Positions 1-5,336 of a stretch of DNA of 5,468 nt are shown here, piece by piece (the first letter of the stretch is position 1; every line of letters begins with the position of its first letter). The notes under the pieces are model-generated. The model had not been told where the DNA came from. It did not search any database and saw nothing but the letters and a program-made list of their open reading frames with translations. Position numbers and translations under genes: made by a program. The DNA comes from Halodesulfurarchaeum sp. (lineage in GTDB: Archaea; Halobacteriota; Halobacteria; Halobacteriales; Halobacteriaceae): assembly GCA_018334775.1 (NCBI GenBank), contig JAGXLJ010000095.1, positions 1 through 5,468 of the forward strand, written 5' to 3'.

Positions 1-296
1 AAGCGTTCGACGAGCGAAACTGGAGCCGGGATTCGTTCGCGGACCTGTCCGACGAGGCCGTCATCGAGGAGTTGACCGAAATCAGGGGAATCGGGCCGTG
101 GACCGCGAAAATGTTCCTGCAATTCGGGTTGGGACGAAGTGACGTCTTCCCGGTCGAGGATTTGGGGATCCGCCAGGCGGTGACGGAGCTGTATGGAGTC
201 GAAAGCCGGGCTGCAATGCGTGAGCAGGCCGAAGTTTGGGCCCCGTACCGATCGATCGGGTCGCTATATCTCTGGCGAGCCGGCGACGAGAAGTGA
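1..296 (+). CDS. alkA: DNA-3-methyladenine glycosylase, AlkA-type HhH-GPD (3' part only)
   Basis: This is the C-terminal 97 codons (reading from base 3) of a base-excision-repair glycosylase that removes alkylated bases such as 3-methyladenine from DNA. The frame is open at the left edge, so the N-terminal half is missing. The helix-hairpin-helix is clear at visible residues 24-36, with the core GIGPWTAK. It is followed by DVFPVEDLGIR at residues 47-57. By comparison with E. coli AlkA, the Asp of the VED triplet (codon 159-161) should be the catalytic aspartate. The ending PYRSIGSLYLWRA is the usual close of the AlkA family (known family pattern). The gene ends in TGA, 60 bases before the next gene. 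The TTG at 72-74 is internal to the HhH domain and is not a plausible start. AlkA is more likely than MutY or Nth: no iron-sulphur Cys cluster follows the catalytic Asp. Confidence 0.88.
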   Translation, partial: AFDERNWSRDSFADLSDEAVIEELTEIRGIGPWTAKMFLQFGLGRSDVFPVEDLGIRQAVTELYGVESRAAMREQAEVWAPYRSIGSLYLWRAGDEK

Positions 297-321
297 GAAC
301 AGCAGTGGGGGGCCACCGGGG

Positions 322-333
322 GAAGGTTTAGGC
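322..333 (+). promoter_or_regulatory. Possible leaderless promoter of the DUF2391-like gene
   Basis: GGTTTAGG at about 326-332 resembles a weak haloarchaeal TATA element. Its TTTA lies 30 bases before the ATG at 357, the spacing expected if transcription starts at or just before the start codon. No Shine-Dalgarno motif precedes the ATG. This is inferred from position and resemblance only. Confidence 0.35.
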
Positions 334-356
334 CGGCAACCTGCCTGAACCCAACC

Positions 357-758
357 ATGAGACGGCCTCGATTCCGCCCAGCAGACGTGGCCCAACAAAT
401 GGTCGGGGGCCTGCTCCTTGCCGGGCCGTTCGTCGTTACCGAAGAGGTCTGGGTTCTCGCAGAGCAGATGACGATCTTTCACACAGCAATCACAATTCTT
501 GCAGTCATCGTCGTCGGCTACAGTGCGCTCTATAAAGCTGACAAGGACCGGGATGTGGACGTCGAGGCAAAGTTCCTGGGCATCCCGCTCCGATTTCTCT
601 CCGTGCTCCTCGTGGCAATCGGTTCCGTGTCGTTGCTAACCTTCCTGCTTGCCGCTCCCAAGACCTTCGGAGCGACTCCCCTGACGACGGTCACCACGGT
701 TAGTATCGGCTCCATCTTCTCAGTTGTAGGGGCGGCCGCAGCCGACTCCATCTTCTAG
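357..758 (+). CDS. Small integral membrane protein, DUF2391-like
   Basis: A 133-residue protein of unknown function, predicted to sit in the cytoplasmic membrane. Four hydrophobic segments can be seen at about residues 13-34, 40-59, 78-99 and 106-128. A charged hydrophilic stretch at about 60-75 (YKADKDRDVDVEAK) lies between the second and third. The N-terminal pattern GGLLLAGPFVVTEEVW and the closing IFSVVGAAAADSIF resemble the putative membrane proteins grouped as DUF2391, which are frequent in haloarchaea. I make this match from memory of the family. The ATG at 357 is preferred because Arg-rich residues precede the first helix, as in relatives; the next Met (codon 15) would cut into that helix. 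No transport or enzymatic motif is visible. The gene sits 60 bases after the glycosylase and 51 before rpa2, with its own possible promoter, so a functional link to DNA repair is not shown. Confidence 0.75.
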   Translation: MRRPRFRPADVAQQMVGGLLLAGPFVVTEEVWVLAEQMTIFHTAITILAVIVVGYSALYKADKDRDVDVEAKFLGIPLRFLSVLLVAIGSVSLLTFLLAAPKTFGATPLTTVTTVSIGSIFSVVGAAAADSIF

Positions 759-773
759 GGCGGGTCAGTGACA

Positions 774-784
774 AGGTTCAAGAG
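774..784 (+). promoter_or_regulatory. Possible leaderless promoter of rpa2
   Basis: GGTTCAAGAG lies about 27-34 bases before the ATG at 810, with no ribosome-binding motif in the 51-base gap. The TTCAAG core is a tolerable but not consensus haloarchaeal TATA element. Position is the main argument. Confidence 0.35.
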
Positions 785-809
785 CGAACACCTAGCCTAG
801 TTCTATCCA

Positions 810-2270
810 ATGGGCGATATCGAGACCATCTACGACGATATTGATACGGAGGAGGTCTCCTTCGAGGAATTCCGCGAAGCCGTCGAGTCCAAAGTCGAGC
901 AAATGGGCGGCCTCGCGGACGAGGAGACCGCGGCGATGCTGGTCGCCCACGAACTCGACGACGGGCAAGTCGAAGGCGTCGCGGACATCGAACCGGGGAT
1001 GGAGGACGTGACAATCACGGCAAAAGTCATCAGCGTCGGCGAGTTGCGCACGTTCGAACGGGACGATCCCGATCAGCCCGAAGGCCAGGTGATCAACGCC
1101 GACGTGGCCGACGAAACCGGCCGATTGCGAGTGTCCTTCTGGGACGAGATGGCCAGCGCGGCCGATGAGGACCTGGACACGGGACAGGTGCTGAACATCC
1201 ATGGCCGCCCGAAGGAGGGGTACGATGGCATCGAAGTGACTGTCGATCAGGTCGAAATCGACCACGAGACGGAGATCGACGTCGAACTGACCGACGAATA
1301 CCGGGTCTCGGATCTCGCGCTCGGGGCGTCGGACGTTACGCTCGTCGGGGAAGTGCTGGCCACCGATCCAGTGCGTACCTTCGACCGGGACGACGGGACG
1401 GAAGGACAGGTATCAAACGTCCTCGTTGGTGACGAAACCGGGCGCGTCCGGGTTACGCTCTGGGACGAGCAAGCCGAAAGCGTCGAGGACCTCACACCAC
1501 ACGAGACCATCGAAATTAACGACGGCTACGTGCGCGAGCGCGATGGCTCACTCGAATTACACGTCGGAGACCGAGGGGCGATTGAGCAGCACGAAGCCGA
1601 CGTGTCCTATGTCCCGGACGCGACGGCTATCGACAACGTGGAACTCGATGATACCGTCGACATCGCTGGAGTCGTTCGCTCTGCAGACCCGAAGCGAACG
1701 TTCGATCGGGACGACGGCACTGAAGGACAGGTCCGAAACGTCCGCGTCCAGGACGACACAGGGGACATTCGGGTTGCCCTCTGGGGTGAGAAGGCGGACA
1801 TCGAACTCGGACCAGGCGACGAAGTGCTCTTCGTGGATGTGGGGATTCAGGACGGCTGGCAGGACGATCTCGAAGCCTCAGCCAATTGGCAGTCGACAGT
1901 CGTACCACTCGAGGACGGACTCGATAGTGACGTCGAGGCGACGGAGTCAGGGGCCGATACAGGGTTATCGGCGTTTGGTGACGACGGATCGGATACGACC
2001 AGTTCGAACAGTTCCGGCGCGAGCACAGGCGAATCCGAGACAGAGCAGGAATCAGCCACCGGTTCAAGTCCCGACACCGCAAAAGCCGTCGAGTTCACCG
2101 GAGTCGTCGTACAGGCCGGAAACCCGGTCATTCTCGACGACGGTGAACAGACGGTAACGGTCCAGTCCGACGCTGACGTCGAGCTTGGCGAGGAAGTCAC
2201 AGTTGCCGGCGAGTTGGCCGACGGCCTCCTCGATCCCGACCGAATCGAGTCGGGGCACGGAAACAGTTAA
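810..2270 (+). CDS. rpa2: Replication protein A, RPA2-type single-stranded DNA-binding protein
   Basis: A 486-residue protein that should coat single-stranded DNA in replication, repair and recombination. A short acidic helical N-terminus (about 1-50, with VEQMGGLADEETAAMLVAHEL) precedes three related OB folds at about 66-150, 174-255 and 282-365. Each fold carries RTFxRDD...GQVxN, then TGxxRVxxW. A Ser/Asp/Glu-rich linker follows (about 372-424), then a short fourth OB-like domain (about 426-480). There is no cysteine anywhere, so it lacks the zinc finger found in some other archaeal RPAs. The length, domain order and following histone gene match the RPA2 lineage of haloarchaea, the essential form in Haloferax volcanii (known, from memory). 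It ends in TAA 26 bases before the histone start, so co-transcription is likely. The strong acidity fits a high-salt cytoplasm. Confidence 0.93.
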   Translation: MGDIETIYDDIDTEEVSFEEFREAVESKVEQMGGLADEETAAMLVAHELDDGQVEGVADIEPGMEDVTITAKVISVGELRTFERDDPDQPEGQVINADVADETGRLRVSFWDEMASAADEDLDTGQVLNIHGRPKEGYDGIEVTVDQVEIDHETEIDVELTDEYRVSDLALGASDVTLVGEVLATDPVRTFDRDDGTEGQVSNVLVGDETGRVRVTLWDEQAESVEDLTPHETIEINDGYVRERDGSLELHVGDRGAIEQHEADVSYVPDATAIDNVELDDTVDIAGVVRSADPKRTFDRDDGTEGQVRNVRVQDDTGDIRVALWGEKADIELGPGDEVLFVDVGIQDGWQDDLEASANWQSTVVPLEDGLDSDVEATESGADTGLSAFGDDGSDTTSSNSSGASTGESETEQESATGSSPDTAKAVEFTGVVVQAGNPVILDDGEQTVTVQSDADVELGEEVTVAGELADGLLDPDRIESGHGNS

Positions 2271-2296
2271 GCCGATCACCGCCGGCGTGTCCGGAT

Positions 2297-2728
2297 ATGC
2301 GAGTTGAGCTTCCGTTTTCTCCCGTCGATTCGCTCATCCGAACACAGGCGGGAGATCTCCGAGTTAGTGCCGACGCCGCCGAGGCCCTCGCCCGCCAGAT
2401 CCAGAACGAAGGGGCCAAAATCGCGGCGAGGGCAGCCCAGCAGACAGAAGCCGACGGTCGCAAGACCATCATGGTCGAGGACTTCGGATCGGACGAGGTG
2501 CCAGCGCGAGACTCGCTCACACTCCCGATAGCGCCCGTCGATCGGATCGCGCGACTCGACGTTGCCCATCGGTACCGCGTGGCCAAGGACGCACGGCTGG
2601 CACTCGCCAAGACCCTCGAGGATCGCACAACAAATATCGCAGCGGGTGCCCGCAAACTCGCCGAACACGCCGGGCGTCGGACGATTCAGGCCGAGGACAT
2701 CGACCTCTACGTCGAACTCTGTGAGTGA
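2297..2728 (+). CDS. hstA: Archaeal doublet histone (two fused histone folds)
   Basis: A 143-residue DNA-packaging protein with two histone folds in one chain, so that one polypeptide forms the equivalent of a histone dimer. Fold 1 spans about residues 8-63 and ends with GRKTIMVED (54-62). Fold 2 spans about 78-141 and ends with GRRTIQAEDID (126-136). The G-R-K/R-T-I element and the Asp after it correspond to the DNA-contacting L2 loop and the R-D clamp of HMf-type histones (family knowledge). The linker at about 64-77 is acidic. Fold 2 is closer to the single-fold archaeal histones than fold 1. The length is normal for haloarchaeal histones. The ATG lies 26 bases after the rpa2 stop without a Shine-Dalgarno motif. 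The gene is probably read from the rpa2 transcript, and it ends exactly where the oppositely oriented cca begins its stop codon. Confidence 0.93.
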   Translation: MRVELPFSPVDSLIRTQAGDLRVSADAAEALARQIQNEGAKIAARAAQQTEADGRKTIMVEDFGSDEVPARDSLTLPIAPVDRIARLDVAHRYRVAKDARLALAKTLEDRTTNIAAGARKLAEHAGRRTIQAEDIDLYVELCE

Positions 2729-4084
2729 TTACGGACTCGGCCGGAAGTACTCCCCCAGTTTGAGTCCGAATTCAGGAGCCAATGTTGCGATGTCGGTCCC
2801 GGTGAGAACCGTATACCCTTCCTCTAATGCCGGTTCGATCCGGGCCCCCAGTGCAACGTCGAGGAGTCGCGTTTCGACGAACTCACGGGCCGTCGTGGTC
2901 TCCCGGTGCCGCTCGACGACGTATCGGTCCGCCTCGATGTACGGACCAGTAGCCGGGGTATCAGCATATGTTTCGAAGAACCGCTGGGCATGGTCCGCCG
3001 CGTACACAGGTGGCCCTTCGTGTCGTTCGACCGCCGGCCGCTCCGCGACACTCAGTTCAACGAACAGCACCCCTCGCTCCCTGGCCCAGGCCTCGCTTCG
3101 AAGGACCTCGAAGTCCGCCTCGGTAAGCCCGCGGACTAAGCCAGAAAGAGACCGTCGAAGCTGGGGATAGAGTTGGTCGTCGACTACCGCTGGTGGGTCG
3201 AACACGACCGCAATTGGGGCAGTCTCCCGTCCCTGAACCGCCTGTCGGACGGCTTCGGCAGTCATGACCTCTGGCTCAGGAGGAAAGAAGAACTCCACAG
3301 TTGGGTCCGCGAGGAACTGCCGTGCATAATGGATGAGTCGGGACACGTTCTGTTCTGCGACGACGGCGGCGACGTTTCGTTCGGGATCCGTGGGATCGAC
3401 GACGACCAATGGGTCCTCAAAGGACGTCGCCGCGTGATCCGCCGGGTCCAAAAGGACAGGGGGGTGCCATTTGCTGACCGCCCGAAGGGTCGATTCGAAA
3501 CCGCCATATTCCAAAACGAGAAGTTCGACCACGTAGCCCGAATACCCCCGGGTTCGAAGGTCGCTACCATAGGCGCCGATGCCTTTGAGGAACTGTTTGA
3601 ACCGTCGGACTGCTGGGGCGGCTGACTCGTCCAGTCTGGCTTCCAGGTAGGCGTTGTGAAACGGCGTTCGGTCGACCGCGGACTGGATCTCAGGTGCGGT
3701 ATCGACGTCGTAGCAGGGGACGAGATCCACCGCAAAGCCCTCGTATTCCCCCTTTACATAGGGGTGTTCGGCGTATTCGGTGTGGCCATCCGGGAGGACC
3801 GCCCGGCCGATTCGCAGGCCGTATCGCTCAAGTTCCTCCCGCTCCATTTCTGGGTCGAACTTGACGAAAACGTCGATGTCCCGGTCGCCGCTCACCCAGG
3901 TGCCTCTAGCCGTCGAGCCGACGTGCAGGACCGTGGCATCAAGATCAAGGGCCCCGATGACCGACTCGGTCCGTTCAATGAGTGCCTCGACGGCATCCTG
4001 CAGCGCCGCTCGCTCAGCTGGGTCCGGATCGACTCGCTCTCCGACTTGCTCGATTACCGACTCGAGGTCACGACCGACCGTCAT
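2729..4084 (-). CDS. cca: CCA-adding enzyme, tRNA nucleotidyltransferase (archaeal class I)
   Basis: This cytoplasmic enzyme adds or repairs the 3' CCA of tRNAs using CTP and ATP without a nucleic acid template. In the 451-residue form, the nucleotidyltransferase head has GSTARGTW (56-63), the metal-binding pair in DRDIDVFVKF (Asp69 and Asp71) and the third carboxylate in FAVDLVPCY (Asp120). The central domain signature FLKGIGAYGSDLRTRGYSGY lies at 165-184, close to the archaeal CCA-enzyme pattern, followed by DPTDPERNVAAVV (230-242) and a tail domain. The length is normal. I chose the ATG at 4082-4084 because MTVGRDLESVIEQV aligns with the usual start of relatives. An in-frame ATG at 4115-4117 would add 11 residues including two unlikely N-terminal features, Cys-Gly-Pro and an acidic cluster. 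The gene follows the ZIP transporter by 45 bases (12 with the longer start), so it is probably in the same transcript. Confidence 0.94.
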   Translation of the reverse strand: MTVGRDLESVIEQVGERVDPDPAERAALQDAVEALIERTESVIGALDLDATVLHVGSTARGTWVSGDRDIDVFVKFDPEMEREELERYGLRIGRAVLPDGHTEYAEHPYVKGEYEGFAVDLVPCYDVDTAPEIQSAVDRTPFHNAYLEARLDESAAPAVRRFKQFLKGIGAYGSDLRTRGYSGYVVELLVLEYGGFESTLRAVSKWHPPVLLDPADHAATSFEDPLVVVDPTDPERNVAAVVAEQNVSRLIHYARQFLADPTVEFFFPPEPEVMTAEAVRQAVQGRETAPIAVVFDPPAVVDDQLYPQLRRSLSGLVRGLTEADFEVLRSEAWARERGVLFVELSVAERPAVERHEGPPVYAADHAQRFFETYADTPATGPYIEADRYVVERHRETTTAREFVETRLLDVALGARIEPALEEGYTVLTGTDIATLAPEFGLKLGEYFRPSP

Positions 4085-4129
4085 ATCCACGTCTTCCGGG
4101 CCACACCCCGAAAGCATGTCGATGGGTTC

Positions 4130-4927
4130 TTAGATAATCGCGAGGGGAACCATCACGGCGACCCCAAGTAGAATTCCGGCCACTAGCTCCGGCCGCGCCC
4201 CGTTCGGAAGTCCCTCACCGAGTTCCAGGGCCTCGGGAATGAACTCTGTGAGGACAAGATAGACCATCGCCCCAGCCGCAAAGCCGAAGCCGAAGGGGAG
4301 GAAGTCCCGCGCAAAGCGAACAAAGGCAAAAGCCAACACCGCTCCCACCGGCTGTGGCAGGCTCGAAAAAATCGACCACCAGACCATCTTCCACTTCGAG
4401 ACGCCCATCGCCCGGAGCGGGATGGATATCGCCGTTCCTTCGGGAACGTTGTGAATCGAGATGGCGATCGTCATGAAAATCGCGAGAATTGGGATAGAAA
4501 AGCCCAGCAGCATCGGGCCTTCCGTGAGATTGAGATCGGCGAAGGAAACCCCCACTGCGACCCCTTCCGGGAAACTGTGGACGGTGAGGATGCCGAGAAT
4601 CAACACGAGTTTCTTGAAGTCCGCCTCGGCGTAGTCCCGAGGGTCGACATTGGCGTGCGTGATGACCCGATGGCTCACCACGACGAGGAGGACCCCCACG
4701 ATGACACCCGGGATGATTTCCTGAATCGTCCCGGCGGCAAGTCCCTCTTTGAGCAGACCAAACACCGAAGCCGCGATCATGATCCCGGACGCAAGCCCCC
4801 AGAGGCCGACGTTCCAGCGGTCCGGAATATCGTCGACGAGGAAAAAGGGAAGGGCCCCGACACCCGTAGCGAGAGCCGTAATTAACCCAGCGACGAAGAC
4901 CAACGTCAGGTTCGCGAGCAGACTCAT
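4130..4927 (-). CDS. ZIP-family divalent metal transporter (ZupT/GufA-like)
   Basis: A 265-residue polytopic membrane protein that should move Zn2+ or related divalent metals (Fe2+, Mn2+) into the cytoplasm. About eight hydrophobic segments can be seen, at roughly 5-30, 40-60, 70-89, 105-129, 139-166, 182-203, 209-233 and 247-264. The two metal-site helices carry the family hallmarks: HSFPEGVAVGVSF (His117, Glu121) and SIHNVPEGTAIS (His159, Asn160, Glu163), the H-x3-E pairs of the binuclear centre. The short 90-104 loop, with His91 and acidic residues, stands where many ZIPs have a His-rich loop but is not His-rich here. EFIPEALELG (228-237) is also typical. The metal cannot be chosen from sequence. 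The gene has its own AT-rich promoter region and leads into cca; no functional link to tRNA processing is evident. The ATG at 4925-4927 fits a TATA element about 30-36 bases upstream. Confidence 0.92.
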   Translation of the reverse strand: MSLLANLTLVFVAGLITALATGVGALPFFLVDDIPDRWNVGLWGLASGIMIAASVFGLLKEGLAAGTIQEIIPGVIVGVLLVVVSHRVITHANVDPRDYAEADFKKLVLILGILTVHSFPEGVAVGVSFADLNLTEGPMLLGFSIPILAIFMTIAISIHNVPEGTAISIPLRAMGVSKWKMVWWSIFSSLPQPVGAVLAFAFVRFARDFLPFGFGFAAGAMVYLVLTEFIPEALELGEGLPNGARPELVAGILLGVAVMVPLAII

Positions 4928-4953
4928 TCGGTATCTGGTCGGAATCGCTCAAT

Positions 4954-4969
4954 ACAATTAAAATTTCGG
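4954..4969 (-). promoter_or_regulatory. Promoter of the ZIP transporter gene (BRE plus TATA)
   Basis: Read on the minus strand, CCGAAATTTTAATTGTA contains a CGAAA transcription factor B element directly before a TTTTAAT TATA box, close to the haloarchaeal consensus. The TATA centre lies about 33 bases before the ATG at 4927, which suggests a leaderless or nearly leaderless message. This is the clearest promoter in the window, in an AT-rich stretch that stands out from the GC-rich surroundings. Confidence 0.65.
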
Positions 4970-4987
4970 AAGAATATTTTGTGATCC

Positions 4988-5014
4988 CTAAATTAGTCTT
5001 TCCTAAGAGAAAGA
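4988..5014. promoter_or_regulatory. Candidate regulator-binding site upstream of the ZIP gene
   Basis: Two overlapping symmetries are seen. CTAA-A-TTAG (4988-4996) is followed, after 6 bases, by another CTAA (5003-5006). TCTTTC (4997-5002) and GAAAGA (5009-5014) form a 6-base perfect inverted repeat around CTAAGA. The cluster lies about 20-55 bases upstream of the TATA element of the metal transporter gene. TTAG/CTAA half-sites recall DtxR/IdeR-type metalloregulator operators, a family present in haloarchaea, but the spacing does not match a classical operator exactly. The function is inferred. Confidence 0.3.
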
Positions 5015-5021
5015 TTGCCTC

Positions 5022-5046
5022 GCTGGGGAGTCGTTATCTTCCCAGC
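5022..5046. repeat. Strong intergenic hairpin (9-pair stem, 7-base loop)
   Basis: GCTGGGGAG (5022-5030) pairs with CTTCCCAGC (5038-5046) with one G-T wobble, around the loop TCGTTAT. It lies between the ZIP promoter and the tRNA promoter. No T-run follows on either strand, so a standard terminator is not supported. It could be a protein-binding palindrome or part of a small RNA. Confidence 0.5.
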
Positions 5047-5092
5047 ACGAGTATCGCTGTGACGGCCGAACACAGGCAAGTCGAGGCCAGGC

Positions 5093-5115
5093 GAAACGAA
5101 AGCCCTATCAAAAGT
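5093..5115 (+). promoter_or_regulatory. Probable promoter of the tRNA pair
   Basis: CGAAACGAAA (5092-5101), resembling a BRE, is followed by CTATCAAAAG (5105-5114), a TATA-like element. The latter lies about 22-31 bases before the first base of tRNA-Asn at 5136, the usual place for an archaeal tRNA promoter. No comparable element precedes the second tRNA, so the pair is probably transcribed together. Confidence 0.45.
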
Positions 5116-5135
5116 ACACAAGTACGATTATTCGG

Positions 5136-5208
5136 GCCGCCGTAGCTCAGATGGTAGAGCACCTCGCTGTTAACGAGGTGGTCCCAGGTTCGAGCCCTGG
5201 CGGCGGCG
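5136..5208 (+). tRNA. tRNA-Asn (anticodon GUU)
   Basis: A 73-base tRNA with a complete cloverleaf. The acceptor strands are GCCGCCG (5136-5142) and CGGCGGC (5201-5207) with discriminator G5208. The D stem GCTC/GAGC closes the loop AGATGGTA. The anticodon stem CCTCG/CGAGG (5162-5166/5174-5178) holds loop CTGTTAA with anticodon GTT at 5169-5171. The T stem CCAGG/CCTGG holds loop TTCGAGC. All stems are fully paired, there is no intron, and the 3' CCA is not encoded, so it must be added by the CCA enzyme. G73 is the usual discriminator of tRNA-Asn. It precedes the CAU tRNA by 50 bases. Confidence 0.97.
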
Positions 5209-5244
5209 CTTCTTTCGGAAGGTAACCCTCAAGGCAGCGCCGCC
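5202..5244 (+). repeat. Inverted repeat joining the tRNA-Asn 3' end to the tRNA spacer
   Basis: GGCGGCGCT (5202-5210), which includes most of the 3' acceptor strand of tRNA-Asn, is perfectly complementary to AGCGCCGCC (5236-5244) in the spacer before the second tRNA. In an unprocessed precursor this 9-pair helix could compete with the acceptor stem. Whether it acts in processing or termination, or arises because the spacer contains a copy of acceptor-like sequence, cannot be told from sequence. Confidence 0.5.
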
Positions 5245-5258
5245 AGTACCGTTTTGTA

Positions 5259-5333
5259 GGGCCCTTAGCTCAGTCAGGTTAGAGCGCGCGGCTCATAACC
5301 GCGTCGTCAGTGGTTCAAATCCGCTAGGGCCCA
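5259..5333 (+). tRNA. tRNA with CAU anticodon, probably tRNA-Ile2 (otherwise tRNA-Met)
   Basis: A 75-base cloverleaf. The acceptor strands are GGGCCCT (5259-5265) and AGGGCCC (5326-5332) with A73 at 5333. The D stem is GCTC/GAGC. The anticodon stem CGCGG/CCGCG (5287-5291/5299-5303) holds loop CTCATAA with CAT at 5294-5296. The T stem AGTGG/CCGCT (one T-G pair) holds loop TTCAAAT. No CCA is encoded. By anticodon alone it would be labelled Met. I favour tRNA-Ile2, whose C34 is changed to agmatidine in archaea so that it reads AUA. The body resembles bacterial tRNA-Ile2 (CCTTAGCTCAG start, GGCTCATAACC arm), it has C4-G69, C29-G41 and A73, and it lacks the intron reported in haloarchaeal elongator tRNA-Met. 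An initiator is excluded: its usual G-C-rich anticodon stem ending in three G-C pairs is absent. A copy of its 3' end recurs at 5453-5468. Confidence 0.93.
5312..5327 (+). repeat. Direct repeat copy 1, inside the tRNA 3' end (candidate att)
   Basis: GGTTCAAATCCGCTAG, covering the T arm and the start of the 3' acceptor strand of the CAU tRNA, is repeated exactly at 5453-5468. tRNA 3' ends are the common target of archaeal and bacterial tyrosine recombinases, and such direct repeats mark att sites. Confidence 0.6.
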
Positions 5334-5336
5334 TAT

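Noticed and set aside
1426..2157. Long + strand open frame (243 codons) overlapping rpa2 in another frame
   Set aside because: It lies wholly inside the well-supported RPA2 gene, its product is Ser/Thr/Arg-rich low-complexity sequence typical of out-of-frame reading of GC-rich haloarchaeal DNA, and no domain is seen.
2276..2668. Minus-strand open frame opposite the histone
   Set aside because: The + strand encodes two clear histone folds. The antisense product, although Cys-containing, shows no ordered zinc motif and no promoter.
3173..3625. Plus-strand open frame opposite cca
   Set aside because: It is an antisense shadow of conserved CCA-enzyme codons with no recognisable domain or promoter.
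4215..4952. Second minus-strand open frame overlapping the ZIP gene
   Set aside because: The product is Arg/Gly-rich without hydrophobic segments. The ZIP frame carries both metal-site motifs and is clearly the real one.
5059..5143. Small frame starting GTG that runs into the tRNA-Asn gene
   Set aside because: It is 28 codons, covers the tRNA promoter and ends inside the tRNA; most likely chance.
5210..5216. TTCTTTC after tRNA-Asn as a T-tract terminator
   Set aside because: The T-run is short and interrupted, and the second tRNA follows without a clear promoter, which argues for read-through.
5259..5333. Initiator tRNA-Met
   Set aside because: The anticodon stem is CGCGG/CCGCG rather than ending in the three consecutive G-C pairs expected of initiators, and the acceptor sequence does not fit.
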